Positions 58,722-64,000 of a stretch of 64,000 nucleotides of DNA are shown in pieces. Where the stretch lies: contig CAVPQY010000004.1 in NCBI GenBank assembly GCA_963707695.1, positions 248,001-312,000 of the forward strand, given 5' to 3'. The stretch is from JAOPZW01 sp963707695. GTDB taxonomy: Bacteria > Actinomycetota > Thermoleophilia > Solirubrobacterales > Solirubrobacteraceae. The position numbers were made by a program, and so were the translations under genes. The stretch's first letter is position 1. Every line of letters starts with the position of its first letter. The notes under the pieces were generated by a model. It saw nothing but the letters and a program-made list of their open reading frames with translations. It was not told where the DNA came from and ran no database searches.

Positions 58722-59255
58722 ATGCCGACCGCCCGACCCCGCGCCAGGCCCCGCCGGCGCGCCGCGCCGCGTCCGGAGGTGCCCGTCGAGCAGCGCCCCG
58801 GCGAGGTGCTGGTGTGGACCGACGGCGCGTGCCGCGGCAACCCGGGCCCGGGCGGCTGGGCCGCGATCCTCGTCGCGGCGGACGGGGCCGAGCCCGTGGA
58901 GCTCTCCGGTGGGGAGTCGCACACGACGAACAACCGCATGGAGCTCACCGCCGCCCTCCAGGGGCTGCGCGCGCTCCCGGACGGCGGGCGCGCCTGCGTC
59001 GTCACCGACTCGCGGCTGATGATCGACAGCATGACCCGCTGGCTGGCCGGCTGGAAGCGCAAGGGCTGGCGCACCGCGGGCGGCGACCCGGTGAAGAACC
59101 AGGACCTCGTGCAGGCGCTCGACGCCGAGCTCGCGCGCCACGCCGAGGTGCGCTGGCACTGGGTCCGGGGGCACGAGACGGGGGAGGAGCACGGGCACAA
59201 GGCGCTCAACGACCGCGCCGACCGCCTCGCCGTCGCGGCCTCCCACGCCGTGTAG
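58722..59255 (+). CDS. rnhA: Ribonuclease HI
   Basis: 177 residues. Cleaves the RNA strand of RNA-DNA hybrids. Catalytic residues D34 (WTDGACRGNPGPGG), E74 (NRMELTAAL), D96 (VTDSRLM) and D167 (NDRADRLA) and the loop H151 are all present, so it should be active. A 25-residue Arg/Pro-rich N-terminal extension is unusual and may bind nucleic acid. ATG 58722 is preceded by a TAGGAT box. Its TAG stop (59253-59255) forms part of the -10 box of the next gene. Confidence 0.93.
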   Translation: MPTARPRARPRRRAAPRPEVPVEQRPGEVLVWTDGACRGNPGPGGWAAILVAADGAEPVELSGGESHTTNNRMELTAALQGLRALPDGGRACVVTDSRLMIDSMTRWLAGWKRKGWRTAGGDPVKNQDLVQALDAELARHAEVRWHWVRGHETGEEHGHKALNDRADRLAVAASHAV

Positions 59256-59258
59256 CGT
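59253..59258 (+). promoter_or_regulatory. Leaderless-type -10 box TAGCGT overlapping the rnhA stop
   Basis: TAGCGT starts at the rnhA stop codon and ends seven bases before ATG 59266. Confidence 0.5.
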
Positions 59259-59265
59259 CCGCGGG

Positions 59266-60132
59266 ATGCGCCTCCGCGACGCCCTCCGCCACGACCCCGG
59301 CGGGCCGTCCTTCGCCGGGCTGGAGCCGGACGCGACGCCGAAGGCCCCGGGGGGCAAGCGGCGGACGCTGGCCAAGCTCGAGCAGCGCGGCGTCGAGCTC
59401 GCGGACCTGCAGGAGCGGCTGTACGCCGAGGCGACGCAGCCCGGTGCGACGCGCCGCGTGCTCCTCGTCCTGCAGGGCATGGACACCTCGGGCAAGGGCG
59501 GCACGATCAAGCACGTCATCGGCCTCGTGAACCCGCAGGGCGTCGCCATCGCGAGCTTCAAGAAGCCGACGGCGGAGGAGCTGCGCCACCACTTCCTCTG
59601 GCGCGTGCGCCGCCGGGTCCCGGCGCCCGGGAGGCTCGGCATCTTCGACCGCTCGCACTACGAGGACGTCCTGATCGCGCGCGTCCACCACCTGGGCGAC
59701 CGCGCGACGATCGAGCGCCGCTACGACGAGATCAACCGCTTCGAGGCCAAGCTCGCCCAGGAGGGCGTCGCGATCGTCAAGGTCTTCCTGCACCTCTCCT
59801 TCGAGGAGCAGCGCGAACGGCTGCTGGCCCGCCTGCGCGACCCCGACAAGCATTGGAAGTTCAACCCCGGCGACGTCGAGGAGCGCCAGCGCTGGCCCGA
59901 CTACCAGGGCGCCTACGACCTGGCGCTCGAGCGCTGCAGCACCGAGCACGCGCCGTGGTACGTCGTGCCCGCCGACCACAAGTGGTACCGGAACTGGGCG
60001 GTGGGCCGGCTGCTGCTGGAGACCCTGCGCGAGCTCGACCCGCAGTACCCGCGGCCCGACCTCGACGTCGAGGAGCTCGAGCGCCGGCTGCGCCACGACG
60101 ACGTCGTCGTCGCCGAGCCGGCGCCGGCCTAG
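59266..60132 (+). CDS. Polyphosphate kinase 2 family protein
   Basis: 288 residues. Walker A LVLQGMDTSGKGGTIKHVIG (residues 67-86) and Walker B-like FDRSHYEDVL; lid region RYDEINRFEAKLA and KVFLHLSFEEQRERLLARL. PPK2 proteins transfer phosphate between polyphosphate and nucleotides; this length fits the one-domain AMP- or ADP-phosphorylating classes, which I cannot separate. It begins seven bases after a leaderless -10 box. Confidence 0.9.
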   Translation: MRLRDALRHDPGGPSFAGLEPDATPKAPGGKRRTLAKLEQRGVELADLQERLYAEATQPGATRRVLLVLQGMDTSGKGGTIKHVIGLVNPQGVAIASFKKPTAEELRHHFLWRVRRRVPAPGRLGIFDRSHYEDVLIARVHHLGDRATIERRYDEINRFEAKLAQEGVAIVKVFLHLSFEEQRERLLARLRDPDKHWKFNPGDVEERQRWPDYQGAYDLALERCSTEHAPWYVVPADHKWYRNWAVGRLLLETLRELDPQYPRPDLDVEELERRLRHDDVVVAEPAPA

Positions 60133-60210
60133 CGCGCGTCGCCCGCGCCGTCGTCGCCGAAGCGGCTCCCGCGGCCCATGGCCGCGGGCGGCCCCATCGT
60201 CCGCCGCCGG

Positions 60211-60216
60211 TACCGT
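60211..60216 (+). promoter_or_regulatory. Leaderless-type -10 box TACCGT
   Basis: TACCGT ends seven bases before ATG 60224. Confidence 0.5.
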
Positions 60217-60223
60217 GCCGCGC

Positions 60224-60643
60224 ATGCACGAAGACGCGGTTCGCCACGGGGACGGGTGGGCGCTGGCCACGCTGGACGACCTGGGGGAGGGACCCGGCTT
60301 CCGCAAGGTGCGCAGGGCCCTGGACGTGACGGCCTTCGGGGTCAACGCCGTCGTGCTGCCACCTCGCTACGAACCGCACTTCCACGCCCACGAGCTGCAG
60401 GAGGAGCTGTACTTCGTCCACGCCGGCCGCGTCGCCTTCGAGTTCGGCGACGGCGAGCGCCTGGAGGCCGGCCCGGGCACGGTCGTGCGCGTCGACCCGG
60501 CCACCTCGCGCCGCGTGGCCAACGCGGGGGACGAGGACGCCGTGCTGGTCGTCGTCGGCGGCAAGGACGGGTACGTCGGGCGCGATGCCCACGTCACCGG
60601 CGCCGGGCAGGCCCCCGAGCCGCCCGCCACGCCCGACGCCTGA
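60224..60643 (+). CDS. Cupin-domain protein
   Basis: 139 residues. Single beta-barrel with PHFHAHELQEELYFVHAGRV, which holds the metal-binding His and Glu residues of cupin motif 1, and GPGTVVRVDPATSRRVANAG as motif 2. Small cupins act as dioxygenases, isomerases or binding proteins; the ligand is unknown. It lies between ppk2 and murJ. ATG 60224 is preferred over one nine bases upstream because of the -10 spacing. Confidence 0.85.
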   Translation: MHEDAVRHGDGWALATLDDLGEGPGFRKVRRALDVTAFGVNAVVLPPRYEPHFHAHELQEELYFVHAGRVAFEFGDGERLEAGPGTVVRVDPATSRRVANAGDEDAVLVVVGGKDGYVGRDAHVTGAGQAPEPPATPDA

Positions 60644-60650
60644 CGCGCCG

Positions 60651-62252
60651 GTGGCCGAGGGGACCGCAGCGGAGGGCGCGCCGCCCCGGCGCTCCTTCGC
60701 GCGCAACACGGCGATCTTCTCGGTCCTCACGGGCCTCTCGCGCGTCGCCGGCCTGGCGCGCGAGGTCCTCGCGGCGAGCTTCTTCGGCACGGGCGGCCCG
60801 GCGTCGGCGTTCACGCTGGCCTTCCTCGTGCCGAACGTCGTGCGGTCGCTGTTCGCCGACTCCGCCCTGAGCGCGGCGTTCGTGCCGGTCTTCACCGAGC
60901 TGCTCGAGCGCGACCGCCGGCGCGAGGCCTTCCGCCTGGCGTCGACGCTCTTCGCGGTCATGTTCGCCGTGCTCGGGGTGCTCGTCGTCCTCTTCGTGCT
61001 GACCGCCGGCGTCCTCATGCCGCTGCTGACGCCGACGAAGCTCAGCGAGGCCGGGCTGGACGCGCTGACCGTCGGGCTGAGCCGGGTGCTGTTCCCGATC
61101 GTCCTCATCCTGGGCCTCAACGGGCTCGTCGTCGGGATCCTGCAGGCCTACGACCACTTCTCGATCCCGGCGCTCTCGGCGCTGGTCTGGAACGTCGTGA
61201 TCATGGGCGTGATGGTCGGGTCCCGCCCGCTCTTCCACGGGGACGACCAGCTCTACGCGTACGCGATCGGCGTCCTGGCCGGCACCGCGGTGCAGTTCGG
61301 CATGGCCGTGCCGGTCCTGCGGACGGTGGGCTTCCGGTGGGACTGGTCGTCGCTGGACTGGCGCGACCCGCGGATCCGGCGGGTCTTCGCGCTCATGCTC
61401 CCGGTGACGCTCGGCCTGGGGCTCATCAACCTCAACGCGCTCGTCAACGCCTTCCTGGGCGGCTTCGTCTCCGACCAGGTGCCGCGCGCGATCGACGCGG
61501 CGTTCCGCATCTACATGCTGCCCCAGGGCATGTTCAGCGTCGCGATCGCGACCGTGCTCTTCCCCCGGCTGAGCCGGTTCGCCGCGCGCCGCGACACCGA
61601 CGGGCTGCGCGACAGCGTCGGCAACGGCCTGCGGCTCATCTTCCTGCTGCTGCTGCCGGCGACGGCGGCGACGCTCGTGCTGGCCGAGCCGATCACGCGG
61701 CTCGTCTACCAGCGCGGGGAGTTCGACGCGGAGTCGACGGACCTCGTCTCCACGGCGCTGTTCTGGTTCTCCTTCAGCCTCCCCTTCAGCGGCGTGAACC
61801 TCCTGCTCACCCGCACGTTCTTCAGCCTCCAGCGCCCGTGGCTGGTCACCCGGCTGTCGGTCGGCAACCTCCTCATCAACGTCGTCGCCTCGGTCGCCCT
61901 GCTGCCGCTCGGCATCGGCGGGATCGTGGCCGGCACCGCCATCGCCGACCTGGCCATGGCGGTCGCGCAGGCGGTCGTGCTGCGGCGCGAGCTCGGCGGC
62001 CAGCTCGGGATGGCGCGCACCGTCCACGCCGTGACGCGGATGCTCGTGGCCGCCGCCGTCTTCGGCGTGGTCGCCTACGGCGCCTGGGCGGCGCTCGACG
62101 CGGCGCTGGGGACCGGGTTCGTCGGCCAGCTCGTCTCCGTCGGCGGCGGGCTCGCGCTCGGCACCGCCGCCTACGCGGCGGCCGTCGTGCGGCTCGGCAT
62201 CCCCGAGGCGCGCCAGCTGCGGTCCATGTTCGCGGGGCGGCTCGGGCGCTAG
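60651..62252 (+). CDS. murJ: Lipid II flippase MurJ (MviN)
   Basis: 533 residues with about 14 hydrophobic helices of the MOP-exporter fold. NTAIFSVLTGLSRVAGLARE near the start and DAAFRIYMLPQGMFSVAIAT in the middle match MurJ. It flips lipid-linked peptidoglycan precursor to the outside for wall synthesis. In mycobacteria MurJ carries a kinase-like extension, which this one lacks. GTG 60651 is likely; an ATG 66 bases upstream lies inside the cupin gene. Start site is therefore moderately certain. Confidence 0.9.
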   Translation: MAEGTAAEGAPPRRSFARNTAIFSVLTGLSRVAGLAREVLAASFFGTGGPASAFTLAFLVPNVVRSLFADSALSAAFVPVFTELLERDRRREAFRLASTLFAVMFAVLGVLVVLFVLTAGVLMPLLTPTKLSEAGLDALTVGLSRVLFPIVLILGLNGLVVGILQAYDHFSIPALSALVWNVVIMGVMVGSRPLFHGDDQLYAYAIGVLAGTAVQFGMAVPVLRTVGFRWDWSSLDWRDPRIRRVFALMLPVTLGLGLINLNALVNAFLGGFVSDQVPRAIDAAFRIYMLPQGMFSVAIATVLFPRLSRFAARRDTDGLRDSVGNGLRLIFLLLLPATAATLVLAEPITRLVYQRGEFDAESTDLVSTALFWFSFSLPFSGVNLLLTRTFFSLQRPWLVTRLSVGNLLINVVASVALLPLGIGGIVAGTAIADLAMAVAQAVVLRRELGGQLGMARTVHAVTRMLVAAAVFGVVAYGAWAALDAALGTGFVGQLVSVGGGLALGTAAYAAAVVRLGIPEARQLRSMFAGRLGR

Positions 62253-62264
62253 GCCGGCGAGGGC

Positions 62265-62466
62265 GTGGCCGCGGCCTTCCGGGCCCTCCTGGGCCCGGAG
62301 GTCGAGCTGCGCCGCACCGACGACGACGTCGGCGCGGCGGTCGCCGCCTCGCGCGACAGGCTGCCCGGACCTCGACGACCTCGTGGTCGGCGAGAGCCTC
62401 CTGCGCCCCGCCGACCCCGAGGAGGTCACGGCCTTCTTCGAGCGCGCGCGGCTCAGCGCACGGTGA
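62265..62466 (+). CDS. Short hypothetical protein or gene remnant, one frame break
   Basis: About 66 residues after removing one base near 62363 (CCC for CC): GTG 62265 gives VAAAFRALLGPEVELRRTDD, then DLDDLVVGESLLRPADPEEV, then TAFFERARLSAR and stop. The sequence looks like the C-terminal piece of a larger protein, but I recognise no family. It begins 12 bases after murJ and overlaps the convergent cupredoxin gene by 14 bases. Confidence 0.4.
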
Positions 62467-62815
62467 GGCGTCCGGTCATCCCCATCTGCTTGTGATGGTC
62501 GATCGGGCAGTAGATCTCGAACTTGCCCTTCTTCAGCGTGACCTTGAACTTCACGGTCTTGCCGGGCGCGACGACCTTGGACTTCAGGTCCTTGCCGCCC
62601 TTGCCGCCCTTCTCGATCTCCAGGGCGTGCGGGAACGTGCCCGCGTTGCGCAGCGTGAAGGTCACGCGCCCATGGCGCACGGTGACCTTCTTGGGCTTGA
62701 GCTTGAACTCGCTCTCGCGGATCGTCGCCTTGCGGCTGACCGCGGCAGGGGCGGCCAGCGGGGCGGCCACGAGCAGCGCCGTCACGGCGGCGGCGGGGAT
62801 GAGGGCCTTGCGCAC
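62453..62815 (-). CDS. Secreted cupredoxin-domain protein
   Basis: 120 residues. A Sec-type signal peptide (residues about 1-25, ALIPAAAVTALLVAAPLAAP) precedes a type 1 copper fold. Likely copper ligands are H63 (FPHAL), C103, H108 and M113 in YCPIDHHKQMGM, spaced as in plastocyanin-like proteins. Role: extracytoplasmic electron transfer or copper binding; the redox partner is unknown. The start is GTG 62815 with GGAGGAG upstream. Confidence 0.85.
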   Translation of the reverse strand: MRKALIPAAAVTALLVAAPLAAPAAVSRKATIRESEFKLKPKKVTVRHGRVTFTLRNAGTFPHALEIEKGGKGGKDLKSKVVAPGKTVKFKVTLKKGKFEIYCPIDHHKQMGMTGRLTVR

Positions 62816-62877
62816 GATCTCCTCCTCGGGTGGATGGCGGTCCCGTCATCCGCTGCGGACGCCGGCCCAGGCCGGTC

Positions 62878-63141
62878 CTTCCCAACATCATGGACCTCGC
62901 CTTCGGCCGGCACGGCCGGCTCTACGTCCTGGAGATCGACGCCGACGGCCTGCTCAACCCGAGCGCCGACGGCGCGCTCATCGCCGTCGACCGCGACGGC
63001 ACCAAGCACCCGGTCGACCTCCCCGCGGGGACGCTCACGCACCCGGGCGGCCTGACGGTGACCCGGCGCGCCGCGTACGTCTCGAACAACACGATCGACG
63101 CCGGCGTCGGCCAGGTGCTGCGGATCGGGCTGGGGGGCTAG
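62878..63141 (+). pseudogene. C-terminal remnant of a ScyD/ScyE-like (SMP-30 type) propeller protein
   Basis: About 85 residues: MDLAFGRHGRLYVLEIDADG, then GTLTHPGGLTVTRRAAYVSN and NTIDAGVGQVLRI. This is the final propeller blade and C-terminus of ScyD/ScyE-like proteins, which are over 300 residues and usually secreted. The N-terminal blades and signal peptide are missing; the upstream 60 bases belong to the cupredoxin promoter. An ATG at 62890 could still give an 83-residue peptide, but a full function is not expected. Confidence 0.6.
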
Positions 63142-63929
63142 GCGAGCGCGGTTATGTAGCGCCCCGCGGAGCGCAGCGCCTTGGCCCTGGCGTCCTCGGC
63201 CACGACCGAGTGCCAGAACGCCCCGTAGAGGCGGTCGAAGTCGAGGTCGGCCAGGGCGTCGCGGATGCGGACGATCTCGCGCGCGGGCAGCGGGATGAGG
63301 TTCGGGTAGCTGCGCATGAAGCTGACCCAGTCGCGGTCGGCGACGACCTGGACGACGTCGCCGGTGAGCAGGGCGCCGCGCCCGCCGGCGCCGCCGCGCC
63401 AGAGGCAGACCGCGCCGCCCTCGAAGTGCCCGCCGAGGCGGACGAGCTCGTGGTCGTCGCCGACGGCCAGGCGGTCCCCTGACCACAGCTCGACGCGGTC
63501 GGTGGGCCGGGTGATCCACTCGCGGTCGGCCTCGTGGAGGAGGATGCGGGCGTCCAGGCGCTCGGCCCAGTCGGCCATGCCCGTGTAGTAGTGGGGGTGC
63601 GAGATCGCGATCGTGTGCACGCCGCCGGCCTCGCGCAGGCGGGCCTCCGCGGCGTCGTCCGCGAGCGGCACGCAGTCCCACATGAGGCCGCCGGTCACGA
63701 GCGCGCGCTGCCCGATGGCCAGCGGCGGGTCCAGGCCGAGGCCGAGCAGGCCGGGCTCGACCTCCTCGACGCGTGTGCGGTGCGCGGCGGCGACGTCCTC
63801 GGCCGAGAGCCACGTCTGGCCGGCCCAGCCGACGTACTGGCGCTCGTCCTCGCAGATCGGGCAGTGCGTGGGCGGCTCCGGCGACGGTGGGAAGCCGGCG
63901 GCGCAGGTGGCGCAGAACCAGGCGGGCAC
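63138..63929 (-). CDS. MBL-fold hydrolase-like protein with N-terminal zinc ribbon
   Basis: 263 residues. An N-terminal rubredoxin-like zinc ribbon (C6, C9, C23, C26, in CATC and CPIC) precedes an MBL fold. The catalytic HxHxDH motif reads HPHYYT (in ISHPHYYTGMADW), so the Asp-His pair is missing; GGHFEGGAVCLW carries the next metal His. It probably binds one metal at most. GTG 63929 follows a minus-strand TAGGGT box by seven bases, so the message is probably leaderless. Confidence 0.8.
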   Translation of the reverse strand: MPAWFCATCAAGFPPSPEPPTHCPICEDERQYVGWAGQTWLSAEDVAAAHRTRVEEVEPGLLGLGLDPPLAIGQRALVTGGLMWDCVPLADDAAEARLREAGGVHTIAISHPHYYTGMADWAERLDARILLHEADREWITRPTDRVELWSGDRLAVGDDHELVRLGGHFEGGAVCLWRGGAGGRGALLTGDVVQVVADRDWVSFMRSYPNLIPLPAREIVRIRDALADLDFDRLYGAFWHSVVAEDARAKALRSAGRYITALA

Positions 63930-63936
63930 GGCGCCG

Positions 63937-63942
63937 ACCCTA
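63937..63942 (-). promoter_or_regulatory. Leaderless-type -10 box TAGGGT
   Basis: On the minus strand TAGGGT ends seven bases before GTG 63929; its TAG is also the stop of the partial gene upstream. Confidence 0.5.
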
Positions 63943-64000
63943 GCGCCGCGCGCCCACGCCGAGGCGGTCCTCCGTCACGAGCCGTGCCCGGCCCACGGCG
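63940..64000 (-). CDS. 3' end of an unidentified gene, cut by the window edge
   Basis: In the frame ending at TAG 63940-63942 the last codons read AVGRARLVTEDRLGVGARR, protein-like but too short to identify. Its stop overlaps the -10 box of the MBL gene. Confidence 0.35.
   Translation of the reverse strand, partial: AVGRARLVTEDRLGVGARR

Noticed and set aside
1..64000. tRNA, rRNA, CRISPR arrays, insertion sequences or prophage
   Set aside because: Looked for and not recognised; no transposase, integrase or structural phage protein among the supported genes.

Overview
The window is very GC-rich, gene-dense DNA from an Actinomycetota bacterium. The gene set suggests class Thermoleophilia, probably Solirubrobacterales: DUF6325/DUF1269 and SHOCT mini-proteins, a zwf-GH15-GMC oxidoreductase cluster, actinobacterial-type glycogen synthase, duplicated seven-helix sensor proteins, and many leaderless genes. 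The lineage is an inference from gene content; no rRNA or tRNA gene was seen. No phage, insertion sequence or CRISPR array was recognised.

Layout. 0-3 kb: a GntR regulator cut by the window edge, a PrsW-like membrane protease, a RelA-type HD protein and small proteins. 3-12 kb: PRC-barrel protein, glutamate decarboxylase with a class II glutamine amidotransferase, a stress-protein-like gene, a lipoprotein, a DUF6325-like protein, a ClC chloride channel and a holin-like/alkaline-phosphatase-fold fusion. 12.2-21 kb: a long plus-strand operon, glucose-6-phosphate dehydrogenase, GH15 glucoamylase/trehalase, GMC oxidoreductase, NDH-2-like dehydrogenase, cytochrome bd oxidase (cydA, cydB). 21-38 kb: DUF389, DUF6325, DUF1269 and SHOCT proteins and an arginine-rich micro-ORF, with a regulatory block (histidine kinase, MalT-like LuxR regulator, two convergent NarL-type response regulators), RDD protein, formylglycine-generating enzyme, ion channel and MFS exporter. 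38-47 kb: mostly housekeeping genes, including a FadR-like regulator with its own operator next to a fatty acid hydroxylase-type gene. 47.8-55.7 kb: a nine-gene minus-strand operon running from two sensor paralogues through an adenylate cyclase, an RsbU-type phosphatase/kinase and two STAS proteins to a cytochrome P450 and an FMN reductase, facing a divergent SARP regulator. 58.7-64 kb: rnhA, PPK2, cupin, murJ, a cupredoxin, gene remnants and an MBL-fold protein.

The main observation is a recurrent 22-26 bp imperfect palindrome, approximately GGCATCACCC, a short spacer, then GGGTGATGCC. I find it at 13 places between 3.2 and 38.0 kb. All 13 lie upstream of genes, often between divergent pairs, and none lies to the right of 38.05 kb. 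The genes behind it look like a stress or dormancy regulon (glutamate decarboxylase, G6PD-to-cytochrome-bd operon, DUF6325/DUF1269 proteins, PRC-barrel, ion channel). The right half instead uses TANNNT -10 boxes 6-10 bases before the start codon, that is, leaderless promoters.

Fourteen single-base insertions break otherwise well-conserved reading frames (GntR, HD protein, gad, NDH-2, cydA four times, cydB, DUF389 and others). Removing one base at each restores the expected protein. I read these as probable sequence errors rather than pseudogenes, and annotate the repaired genes.
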